5,302 nucleotides of DNA from an uncultured Hyphomicrobiales bacterium. GTDB taxonomy: Bacteria > Pseudomonadota > Alphaproteobacteria > Rhizobiales > CAJQND01. Below are positions 1 to 5,274 of this stretch, one piece after another (the first letter of the stretch is position 1; every line of letters begins with the position of its first letter). Under the pieces are notes generated by a model. It had not been told where the DNA came from and searched no databases. It worked only from the letters and a program-made list of their open reading frames with translations. Where the stretch lies: the NCBI GenBank assembly GCA_905479595.1, contig CAJQND010000171.1, positions 1 to 5,302 of the forward strand. The letters run 5' to 3'. Both the position numbers and the translations under genes were made by a program.

Positions 1-393
1 TGCGATCTTCTCGGGACTCACTAATTCAATATCAAACCCAAGCGAACGGCCCACTGACAAAGTGTGGCGAAGCCAGTCCATCTCATCGTCAGTATAAGCG
101 AGCCGGAAAGAGCCGCAGCCGTGCCACGTGACCGGCTGCCCCGTTTCTGCCTCGAGCGCACCGGAATAAAGACCGATGTTGTAGTCAACGCATTTGCCTA
201 GCCCAAAGCTGGATGTGGAGTGCGTGATTTGGCCCGCCGCATGCCATGTGCTGCCGCTGGTCAGCTCGGCTTTTTCAAGTAGCACCGTATCCGGGCCCCA
301 GCCTTCATGGGCAAGATGGTACGCCAGCCCGGCACCCATGATGCCGCCACCGACAATTACCACACGTGCGTGCGTTGGAAACGCTTTTGACAT
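1..393 (-). CDS. FAD-dependent oxidoreductase, dimethylglycine/sarcosine dehydrogenase-like (N-terminal part, runs off window)
   Basis: The minus strand is open from an ATG at 393 to the window edge (131 codons, no stop), so the C-terminal part lies outside. Seen: the protein begins MSKAFPTHARVVIVGGGIMG, a Rossmann dinucleotide-binding fold with GGGIMG at residues 15-20 and the acidic end of beta-2 in LLEK (E40). It is followed by SGSTWHAAG at residues 46-54. Known: this STWHAAG motif is typical of the dimethylglycine/sarcosine dehydrogenase group, and its His (here H51) is the covalent flavin attachment site in the mammalian enzymes. Family members oxidise N-methyl groups of secondary or tertiary amino acids and often carry a C-terminal GcvT-like folate domain, which cannot be checked here. 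A GGAA about 9 nt before the ATG is a weak ribosome site. The gene is divergent from the RpiR regulator, which probably controls it. The exact substrate is unknown. Confidence 0.88.
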   Translation of the reverse strand, partial: MSKAFPTHARVVIVGGGIMGAGLAYHLAHEGWGPDTVLLEKAELTSGSTWHAAGQITHSTSSFGLGKCVDYNIGLYSGALEAETGQPVTWHGCGSFRLAYTDDEMDWLRHTLSVGRSLGFDIELVSPEKIA

Positions 394-427
394 TATCTGT
401 TCCGGTCTATTCAAGTTTTCACTCGAC

Positions 428-457
428 AATGTAAGCACACATATGTACCATCGTCAA
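428..457 (-). promoter_or_regulatory. Candidate sigma-70 promoter for the DMGDH-like gene
   Basis: On the minus strand, TTGACG (plus 452-457, 5/6 to the -35 consensus) is followed after 18 bases by TACATT (plus 428-433, 4/6 to the -10 consensus). The predicted start lies near 421, giving a leader of about 30 nt before the ATG at 393. The spacer contains the palindrome ACATATGT (439-446), a good place for a repressor. The assignment rests on base matches only. Confidence 0.4.
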
Positions 458-478
458 TCATGAATGAAACAAATGTGT
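437..478. promoter_or_regulatory. Candidate operator: inverted ACACAT(A/T)TG pair in the divergent region
   Basis: ACACATATG at 437-445 recurs in inverted orientation as CAAATGTGT at 470-478, with 8 of 9 bases identical after reverse complementing. The left copy includes the perfect palindrome ACATATGT (439-446) and sits between the -35 and -10 of the likely minus-strand promoter. The right copy overlaps the first codons of the regulator gene. This layout would suit autoregulation by the adjacent RpiR protein, but that is inference. Short AT-rich matches like this can occur by chance. Confidence 0.3.
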
Positions 479-1341
479 CATCATCCGTTCTCGAGCGACT
501 CGCAGACGAGTTACCCGAGCTGACCCCCGAAGCACGCAAGGCGGCGACTTACGTGTTGGAAAACCCGCGTGATGTGGGTGTCTCAACCGTTCGCGAAATC
601 GCCCAGGCCGCCAATGTAAAGCCCAACACCGTCGTGCGTATGGCCAGACAAGTGGGATTTGAGGGCTATGAGGATTTTCGCGCGCCGTTTCGGGATGCGA
701 TCCGCTGCGGTGCCGCAGACTTTCCGGATCGCGCGCGCTGGTTACAGGCAATTCGCAAATCTGACGATTTGGGTGGGCTTTATGCCGACATGGTGCGGGA
801 CGCACTGCGCAACATCGAAGATACATTCGCGGGCATCTCGGCCGATCAGTTAAAGAGCGCCGCCGCCGCCATCTGGTCTTCTCGCAATGTCTTCACACTG
901 GGCGTTGGCATCAACAACTCGAACGCGCGAAATTTCACCTATCTCGCATCGACTGGCATGTTGCAGTTTCACGCAATACCGCGTGCCGGTTCGACCCCCG
1001 TGGATGACCTCGCGTGGGCGGACAAAAACGATGTGTTAATTGCGATTACCTGCAAGCCTTACCGATCCGAGGTGATTGAAGCAGTGGACATCGCGCGTGA
1101 ACAAGGGCTAACGTTGATCTGCCTGTCAGACAGCGCCGCCAGTCCAATTCTGCGCGATGTTGAACACGGCTTTGTCATCTCCGTCGACACACCGCAATTC
1201 TTTCCTTCTTCTGTCAGCATTATCGCCCTGTTGGAAACACTGTTGTCATTCGTAATCGCTGTTGCCAGCGATGAGATCGTTGAGCGGGTTGAGACATTTC
1301 ATAAACGTCGCTATCAGCTTGGTCTTTATCGCGCGGAGTAA
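460..1341 (+). CDS. RpiR/MurR-family transcriptional regulator (HTH_6 + SIS domain)
   Basis: Full-length 293-residue protein, the usual size for the family. Seen: residues ~15-85 form the N-terminal helix-turn-helix domain, with LTPEARKAATYVLENP leading in and a recognition region VREIAQAANVKPNTVVRMAR followed by GFEGYEDFR, the typical RpiR signature. Residues ~125-270 form a SIS (sugar isomerase-type) domain with FTLGVGINNSNA, DVLIAITCKPYRSEVIEAV and LICLSDS. Known: SIS domains in this family bind small effectors, often phosphosugars, but many RpiR proteins in amine and amino-acid loci have other ligands. It is divergent from the DMGDH-like gene and 2 bp upstream of the Rieske gene, so it is likely the local regulator of both. 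No in-frame start lies just upstream of the ATG and no clear Shine-Dalgarno precedes it, so initiation may be weak or leaderless. Confidence 0.92.
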   Translation: MNETNVSSSVLERLADELPELTPEARKAATYVLENPRDVGVSTVREIAQAANVKPNTVVRMARQVGFEGYEDFRAPFRDAIRCGAADFPDRARWLQAIRKSDDLGGLYADMVRDALRNIEDTFAGISADQLKSAAAAIWSSRNVFTLGVGINNSNARNFTYLASTGMLQFHAIPRAGSTPVDDLAWADKNDVLIAITCKPYRSEVIEAVDIAREQGLTLICLSDSAASPILRDVEHGFVISVDTPQFFPSSVSIIALLETLLSFVIAVASDEIVERVETFHKRRYQLGLYRAE

Positions 1342-1343
1342 AC

Positions 1344-2426
1344 ATGGCTGAACCGATAAAACCATTGGCGGCGCGCTATTACACAGACAGTCAGGTATTT
1401 TGGCTGGAAAATGAGGGCCTGCTGGCACACTCATGGCAATTTGGCTGTCATGCATCTGAGCTGACTGAAGCCGGCGCATATGTCACCTTTGAGATCGCTG
1501 GTGAAAGTTTATTTGCTATTCGGGGTCACGACGAAAAAATCCGCGTTTTTTACAATGTCTGTCAGCACCGCGCGCATCAGCTGGTGAGTGATAGCGGGGT
1601 AAAACGCGCAGTGGTCTGCCCCTATCATGCATGGACCTATGAGTTGACTGGCGAGTTGCGCGCAGGCCCCAACATCAATGCAGTTGAAGGCTTTGATAAA
1701 AGCAGCGTCTGCCTGACAGAAGTGCGCGCCGAAGAGTTTATCGGTTTTGTTTTTGTGAATCTTGATCCAAATACCGAAACCATGGACGAATGGTTTCCGA
1801 ATGCTCGCGCCGAGTTGTCAGAGTGGGTGCGAAACTGGGCCGAGCTCAAACCGCTCACTTGGGTGGAAACGCTTGAAAAGTGTAACTGGAAGGTGTCGGT
1901 GGAAAATTATTCGGAATGCTATCACTGCGAGCTCAATCACCCGACATTTGCACACGGCGTGGTCAAGCCACAAAGCTATGATGTCCAACCTCAAGGTAAG
2001 TGTTTGCGCCATACAACCCAATGCCAAAACCTGGAGGACATGACCTATGACATCCACTCGGGTTTTGAGCATTACGACGAGTACTCAAGCTGGTTTCTCT
2101 GGCCCATGTTTTCGTTTCAGGTTTATCCGGGTAACGTACTCAACACCTATCACTGGCGGCCGATAGATGTGGATCATGTCGTTGTCTGGCGGGGCTGGTA
2201 TTCAATTGGTGGCGTAGAGAACGACATGGTACGCCAGCTCGCCAAGCAGGATCGCGAGACGACGGTTGAAGAGGACATTCACTTAGTTGAATCTGTGCAA
2301 CGTGGGTTACGGTCGCGCGGATATCAGCCCGCACCTTTGGTCATTGATCCCCGTGGCGGCGTAAAATCCGAGCACTCGATAATGCATTTACAAAAGTGGA
2401 TACGGGAGACGTTTGATGAAGCGTGA
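1344..2426 (+). CDS. Rieske non-heme iron oxygenase, alpha subunit, quaternary-amine (CntA/GbcA-like) type
   Basis: A 360-residue protein. The start follows the regulator stop by 2 bp, with GGAG five bases before the ATG. Seen: the Rieske [2Fe-2S] ligands are C73/H75 (CQHRAH) and C92/H95 (CPYHAW). The catalytic domain has ENYSECYHCELNH, giving His ligands H194 and H199, a bridging E191, and a likely third iron ligand D311 in EEDIHLVESVQRGL. Known: carnitine monooxygenase CntA uses a Glu rather than the usual Asp as the bridge between the Rieske centre and the mononuclear iron, and glycine betaine and stachydrine demethylases belong to the same broad group. The enzyme probably hydroxylates an N-methyl or neighbouring carbon of a quaternary or N-methylated amine, cleaving it oxidatively. 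It would need a reductase, and none is in the window. Substrate not determinable; an aromatic substrate is less likely. Confidence 0.9.
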   Translation: MAEPIKPLAARYYTDSQVFWLENEGLLAHSWQFGCHASELTEAGAYVTFEIAGESLFAIRGHDEKIRVFYNVCQHRAHQLVSDSGVKRAVVCPYHAWTYELTGELRAGPNINAVEGFDKSSVCLTEVRAEEFIGFVFVNLDPNTETMDEWFPNARAELSEWVRNWAELKPLTWVETLEKCNWKVSVENYSECYHCELNHPTFAHGVVKPQSYDVQPQGKCLRHTTQCQNLEDMTYDIHSGFEHYDEYSSWFLWPMFSFQVYPGNVLNTYHWRPIDVDHVVVWRGWYSIGGVENDMVRQLAKQDRETTVEEDIHLVESVQRGLRSRGYQPAPLVIDPRGGVKSEHSIMHLQKWIRETFDEA

Positions 2427-3252
2427 TTTTGCCATGCCGCAGCTTTGGAGCAGTGAGCAAAAGTTGTTTCAGCATCAAGTCGGTTTTACCTGCCCGCCGT
2501 TTGATTTTGATGCAGCCCCCTCGGATTTTTTGCGCATGAGTCCTGATACAGTCGGTGCGCATGGCTGGATGTTGCATGTCCCTGACTACGTACACGGGCT
2601 TGATCAGCGCAAACAAAATTTTGGCATGCTCGAAGATTTTGTACATTGCATGAGCCGTAACGGCGTCGACGTCTGCGCGCAAGTCGGATCAAACTGGGTG
2701 CACGCCAGCGGATTGGGTGTCGAGGGTATTCGCCAGCACTGTGCCGATCTTTCAGATAAATACGAAACGCGATTTCATATGGCAGGCTACGCAATGGTCG
2801 AAGCTTTACGCGCGATGAATATCGAAAAAGTAGCATTGAACGGCGCCTACCACTGGCCTGAGTGGTGGCAAGGTACTGCTGGATTTCTCTGTGAAGCGGG
2901 GTTTGACGTGTTATGGGCTGGTAATTTTGTCGATCAGGGATGGTTTTCTTCGCAACAAGCCGTGAATGAAAAGCGCTGGATTTTCGATGCTGATCTCGCC
3001 GAGAAAAGCTTTGCCTATGTGGCCGAACAAGCACCAAGTGCCGACGCCTATCTGATCAACGGCATGTGCAATTTTCGCACGGGGCCAGGCGGTCACCCTC
3101 AACGCCCGCTGCATTTGGCGCGCAGACTGGAGGACATACTAGGAAAACCTGTCATCGGTCACGATATTGCCCTGTATTGGCGAGTCATGAAAGACCTGCA
3201 CATTGCCCCAACGACCCCACAAGGTACTTTATTGGAAAGTCTCCATGCATAA
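2416..3252 (+). CDS. Asp/Glu racemase superfamily protein, arylmalonate decarboxylase / maleate isomerase-like
   Basis: A 278-residue protein. The ATG at 2416 is preferred over a TTG one codon earlier because GGGAG (2404-2408) sits 7 nt before it. The gene overlaps the Rieske gene by 11 bp. Seen: a two-lobed pattern. Lobe one has GVDVCAQVGSNWVHASG (residues ~83-99), then a central KVALNGAYHWPEW with Y145. The C-terminal lobe has ADAYLINGMCNFRT with C218 and LGKPVIGHDIALYWR. Known: in arylmalonate decarboxylase and maleate isomerase the second half carries a catalytic Cys in a CTN-like motif, and a conserved Tyr follows the central strand. The decarboxylase has Gly where racemases have the first Cys. 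Here the first site also appears to be Gly (G91), so a one-base mechanism (decarboxylation or isomerisation) fits better than racemisation. The N-terminal ~45 residues are divergent. Probably cytosolic; substrate unknown, though the gene order suggests it acts on a product of the oxygenase. Confidence 0.72.
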   Translation: MKRDFAMPQLWSSEQKLFQHQVGFTCPPFDFDAAPSDFLRMSPDTVGAHGWMLHVPDYVHGLDQRKQNFGMLEDFVHCMSRNGVDVCAQVGSNWVHASGLGVEGIRQHCADLSDKYETRFHMAGYAMVEALRAMNIEKVALNGAYHWPEWWQGTAGFLCEAGFDVLWAGNFVDQGWFSSQQAVNEKRWIFDADLAEKSFAYVAEQAPSADAYLINGMCNFRTGPGGHPQRPLHLARRLEDILGKPVIGHDIALYWRVMKDLHIAPTTPQGTLLESLHA

Positions 3253-3988
3253 AATCGTCGCACTATGGGCCATACCACGTTCTACCTCTACCGCATTCGA
3301 GTGGATGATGCGACAACGCGGTGATTTGGATTGCCTACATGAGCCTTTTGGTGAAGCCTGGTATCAGGGGGAAGATCCGCTTTGGCCGCGTTTCAAAACC
3401 GGCGAAAAAACCGTTCCTGGATTAACGATTGACAGCGCTTGGAGAGACATTCGTACACGTGCGGAACAAGGACCCGTTTTCCTCAAAGACTTTCCGCACT
3501 ACATTAACCACAAGTGGACACCCGACTTTCTAAGCCAATTCACCCACGCGTTTCTGATCCGCGATCCCGCAAAAACAATCACCTCTATGTACGACAAATG
3601 GCCGGATTTTGACGAGCTTGAAGTCGGCTTCCCGGAGCAGCGCGCCTTGTTTGATTTGCTAGCAGCCCTGAATGGTGCACCGCCGCCTGTGATAGATAGC
3701 GACGATTTGTTAGAGGAGCCCCACGCAATGGTCAGTGCCTTTTGTAACGCCGTTGGTATTCCGTTTCTGCCACAAGCGCTCAGTTGGAAACCCGGCTCTG
3801 ACACAGCCGACTACAGCTGGTGGGACAACGGCAGCTTTCACGCCAACCTGCGCGCCTCAACGGGACTAAAACCTCAGTCCCGACGCCACGTCGAGATAGC
3901 CAAAGCCCCCGAACGTGTGCAGCGTGTCCACCGCAGGATGAAGCCCCACTACGACCATCTTTATCAACACCGACTAAAGCCCACATGA
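3245..3988 (+). CDS. Small sulfotransferase-family (P-loop) protein
   Basis: A 247-residue protein. The ATG at 3245 is chosen because GGAAAG (3234-3239) lies 5 nt upstream and homology-like sequence begins at once. An earlier in-frame ATG at 3203 would add 14 residues lying deep within the previous gene. The 8-bp overlap with the racemase-like gene implies coupling. Seen: the N-terminal ALWAIPRSTSTAFEW resembles the 5'-phosphosulfate-binding loop (P11-R12-S13-T14-S15-T16). LHEPFGEAWY follows at ~31-40. HAFLIRDPAKTITSMY (~101-116) matches the 3'-phosphate-binding segment, with R106 and S114. There is no signal peptide or membrane segment. Known: such loops bind PAPS in sulfotransferases, but many short bacterial members have no proven sulfonation activity. 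Why one sits in an amine-oxidation operon is unclear. It could modify or bind a pathway compound, and a non-sulfotransferase P-loop role cannot be excluded. Confidence 0.78.
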   Translation: MHKIVALWAIPRSTSTAFEWMMRQRGDLDCLHEPFGEAWYQGEDPLWPRFKTGEKTVPGLTIDSAWRDIRTRAEQGPVFLKDFPHYINHKWTPDFLSQFTHAFLIRDPAKTITSMYDKWPDFDELEVGFPEQRALFDLLAALNGAPPPVIDSDDLLEEPHAMVSAFCNAVGIPFLPQALSWKPGSDTADYSWWDNGSFHANLRASTGLKPQSRRHVEIAKAPERVQRVHRRMKPHYDHLYQHRLKPT

Positions 3989-4074
3989 AAACTGTCGACA
4001 ACGGCATATGTTATCACTGCGGTGGCAGATTGAAGGTATTAACTTGTACCGAAGAACTGTCCGCTCCCAGATAA
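3985..4074 (+). pseudogene. Truncated N-terminus of a further operon gene with a CxxC motif, cut off by an IS end
   Basis: The sulfotransferase stop overlaps a new start as ATGA (3985-3988), the classic arrangement of coupled genes. The frame reads MKTVDNGICYHCGGRLKVL and continues for 29 codons to a TAA at 4072-4074. C9 and C12 form a CxxC pair, as in a small zinc ribbon, and there is another Cys at position 21. From codon 25 the sequence coincides with TGTCCGCTCCCAG (from 4058), the likely terminus of the neighbouring IS. The last five residues and the stop would then be IS sequence. No strong Shine-Dalgarno is seen, so expression would depend on coupling. I cannot identify the original gene. 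It could also be a chance ORF, but the ATGA overlap and the break at the IS edge favour a real, truncated gene. Confidence 0.45.
4058..4070. repeat. Putative terminal inverted repeat end of the IS remnant
   Basis: TGTCCGCTCCCAG begins with the TG dinucleotide expected at an IS3-family tip. It lies about 40 bp beyond the transposase stop (4110-4112), a normal distance. The upstream reading frame with ATGA coupling ends exactly here. The partner repeat is missing, so the call is inferred from position only. Confidence 0.4.
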
Positions 4075-4109
4075 ATATGGATTTTTGGTGGCCTAATTTA
4101 AGAGAGGAT

Positions 4110-4353
4110 TTAGCCCCTCGGATTTACGTTTCGTGCTCGATTACGGTAATGCATTTGTTTTCTCGATGTGAGTGTGTTGAGCCTGATCTGTTGTCTTCTG
4201 TCCTCAACCATAAGAGACGTCTGCAGGCGACAGGTTGTTGATCGATTCGTGATAGTGTTGGTAGTTGTAATAATTAATAAACTGCCGGATCTATTTTTCA
4301 AGCTCACAGGGCAGACGGTAGTTATCAAGGAGGATTCGATTCTTCAATGAACG
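4110..4353 (-). pseudogene. IS3-family transposase (OrfB) C-terminal fragment, stop- and frameshift-disrupted
   Basis: The first frame, read from about 4353, gives RSLKNRILLDNYRLPCELEK, then TAG (4291-4293), then IRQFINYYNYQHYHESINN and LSPADVSYG before a TGA at 4204-4206. The sequence then resumes in another frame (4208 to 4110) as VEDRRQQIRLNTLTSRKQMH and YRNRARNVNPRG, ending at a natural-looking TAA. Known: LKNRILLENY...LE..I..FI.HYN.QRYHESL.NLTPADVYFG followed by a basic R/K-rich tail is the hallmark C-terminus of one large group of IS3-family integrase-type transposases. The first stop stands where a Gln or Glu is usual, and a small indel separates the two frames. Both lesions indicate long inactivity. 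The DDE catalytic core is not present. Confidence 0.8.
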
Positions 4354-4534
4354 ACTTCAGCTCTCCCTACAGTAGCCGGAGTCCGTTGCTCGGCAGCCGC
4401 ATCGACATGCCGAATGCGCTCCCGGATTGCGTCTGGCAAATGGTGCAATGGCAGGCGAAGAGCTCAAGCATTTCTTCGGAGATACGGTAGCGAATGTGTC
4501 CACACTGACATCCACCATTTCGCACGGCATTCAT
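4349..4534 (-). pseudogene. GFA-family (glutathione-dependent formaldehyde-activating enzyme-like) gene, truncated
   Basis: An ATG at 4534 opens 55 codons to a TAG at 4367-4369. Seen: GGCQCGHIRYRIS gives C9 and C11, and FACHCTICQTQSGSAFGMSM gives C28, C30 and C33. Known: in GFA/CENP-V-fold proteins the first CxC provides half of a structural zinc site and CHCxxC forms the second, catalytic zinc site. Family members are usually about 120-190 residues. After the TAG the same frame continues GELKSFI, as expected for the family (RLL.GELKSF), so the TAG looks like a nonsense change within former coding sequence. Homology then ends at the IS transposase junction, and the C-terminal half with the CPxCG-type motif is lost. 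AGGAG (4544-4548 on the minus strand), 9 nt before the ATG and inside the end of the upstream hydrolase gene, shows it was coupled to that gene. The truncated product could not complete the structural zinc site and is probably non-functional. Confidence 0.78.
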
Positions 4535-4538
4535 CGAT

Positions 4539-5186
4539 CTAAACTCCTACAGCGCTGACGGCGGTTGAGCTTTCCCGGTTATCGGCGAACCGGCGGAACG
4601 CGTTAATCATTTCAGTCCGCTGGCGGCGGGCACCTGCCTGCAGGTACTCCATAGCCTCCAGGGCACCTTCATGGGCGCGTTCAGACGATCCGGCAACACA
4701 GTCCTCGACGACCCGACAGAAGTAGTTGTGCTGATGTCCGTCGACAAACGTGTAATGAACACAGACATCCGTCAGTCCGCCGGTGAGCACCAGGGTTTCT
4801 GCACCGAGGCCTTTTAGCAGAATCTCCAGGTCGGTCCCGAAAAAGCACGAGTATCGGCGCTTTGAGATAAAGTAATCTGTGGGCCTTGGGTCCATGGACT
4901 TGGCATATTCCGTTGTAGGCTCCGTCTCGATACAGTGAACGCCTTCGTTGCCGTCCAGTTCCCGACCGAAATCGACGTGATCGGGCCTGTGGACCTCCTT
5001 GATAAAAACAACGGGGATGTTTACGTCATGGGCGACATCGATGAGTGCGCGGGTCCGAGAGACACGTTCGGCATAGTCTTCGACAACGGGGATGCCGTCG
5101 TCCTCACCTTCATGGACGAAGGTATCTTCCTGAATATCAATCACCAGCAGGACCGGGCGGCCTTCAATAATTTCGCGTTTTGGCAT
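4539..5186 (-). CDS. Isochorismatase-like cysteine hydrolase
   Basis: Full-length 215-residue protein, normal for the family. Seen: the catalytic triad is D17 in LLVIDIQ, K109 in YFISKRRYSCFFGTDL and C142 in GGLTDVCVHYT, the last with the usual small-residue context before the nucleophile. The following FVDGHQHNYFCRVVEDCVAG is also typical. Known: the isochorismatase-like superfamily includes nicotinamidase, N-carbamoylsarcosine amidase, ureidoacrylate and biuret hydrolases and true isochorismatases. The presence of Cys142 indicates an amidase-type hydrolase with a thioester intermediate. The specific substrate cannot be fixed. GAGG lies about 5 nt before the ATG. The gene is first in its transcription unit, with a GFA-family gene (now broken) directly downstream. 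There is no export signal, so it is likely cytosolic. The last ~15 residues are low in conservation-like features. Confidence 0.9.
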   Translation of the reverse strand: MPKREIIEGRPVLLVIDIQEDTFVHEGEDDGIPVVEDYAERVSRTRALIDVAHDVNIPVVFIKEVHRPDHVDFGRELDGNEGVHCIETEPTTEYAKSMDPRPTDYFISKRRYSCFFGTDLEILLKGLGAETLVLTGGLTDVCVHYTFVDGHQHNYFCRVVEDCVAGSSERAHEGALEAMEYLQAGARRQRTEMINAFRRFADNRESSTAVSAVGV

Positions 5187-5214
5187 TTGAACCTCATTGG
5201 AACATCGGACATGG

Positions 5215-5238
5215 TCGTCACTGTGTCGATTGTGACGA
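5215..5238. repeat. 7-bp inverted repeat in the leader of the hydrolase gene
   Basis: TCGTCAC (5215-5221) and GTGACGA (5232-5238) are perfect inverted copies separated by 10 bases. They lie between the predicted -10 and the start codon at 5186. A further GTGAC occurs at 5286-5290, upstream of the -35. This may be a hairpin in the leader or a second regulator site. No regulator gene for it is seen in the window. Confidence 0.35.
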
Positions 5239-5243
5239 ACGGT

Positions 5244-5261
5244 AATTCTAACGTAAGAATT
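5244..5261. promoter_or_regulatory. Candidate operator palindrome over the -10 of the hydrolase promoter
   Basis: AATTCTAACGTAAGAATT is an 18-bp dyad in which 16 positions pair: AATTCT and AGAATT arms around a central ACGT, with one A/A mismatch pair. It covers the predicted -10 box, where a bound repressor would block RNA polymerase. The cognate regulator is unknown and may lie beyond 5302. Confidence 0.45.
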
Positions 5262-5274
5262 GCTTGTAAGCCAA
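5245..5274 (-). promoter_or_regulatory. Candidate sigma-70 promoter for the isochorismatase-like gene
   Basis: On the minus strand, TTGGCT (plus 5269-5274, 4/6 to -35) and TAGAAT (plus 5245-5250, 5/6 to -10) are separated by 18 bases. The start codon at 5186 is about 58 bases downstream of the -10, leaving a leader of roughly 50 nt. The region 5187-5302 holds no visible gene, which fits a promoter region. Confidence 0.5.

Larger units (their letters stand above)
4058..4353 (-). mobile_element. IS3-family insertion sequence remnant (3' end only)
   Basis: This stretch contains the C-terminal end of an IS3-type transposase on the minus strand, about 50 bp of AT-rich non-coding tail, and a likely terminus. 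Read on the plus strand the terminus starts TGTCCGCTCCCAG at 4058; on the minus strand the element would end ...GGACA, and IS3-family elements typically have 5'-TG...CA-3' ends. The other end, orfA and the catalytic DDE part of orfB are absent. The left-hand IS boundary is lost at the junction with the GFA-like gene around 4346-4356, so no target duplication can be seen. The element is inactive and acts here as the scar of a rearrangement. Confidence 0.72.

Noticed and set aside
194..463. 89-codon plus-strand open frame
   Set aside because: Antisense to the DMGDH-like N-terminus, whose GGGIMG and STWHAAG motifs establish the minus strand as coding.
458..826. 122-codon minus-strand open frame opposite the regulator
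   Set aside because: Shadow of the RpiR gene: low-complexity composition rich in Arg, Pro and His, and no motif.
2486..3037. 183-codon minus-strand open frame
   Set aside because: It lies wholly antisense to the racemase-like gene. Its translation is Arg/Ser/His-rich with no recognisable motif, and the plus-strand gene has clear family motifs and a Shine-Dalgarno.
3203..3244. Upstream ATG giving a 261-residue sulfotransferase
   Set aside because: It would overlap the preceding gene by 50 bp. The ATG at 3245 has a better-spaced GGAAAG, and the P-loop strand starts right after it.
4008..4241. 77-codon plus-strand frame spanning the operon/IS junction
   Set aside because: It crosses the presumed IS boundary and runs antisense to the transposase fragment; no motif or ribosome site.
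4168..4350. 60-codon hydrophobic plus-strand frame that could look like a small membrane protein
   Set aside because: It is the antisense of the IS3 transposase tail; the hydrophobic run comes from complementing Asn/Tyr/Gln codons.
3989..4540. Possible terminator or small RNA in the gap after the sulfotransferase gene
   Set aside because: I saw no GC-rich stem followed by a T run; the gap is explained by the truncated gene, the IS remnant and the GFA fragment.
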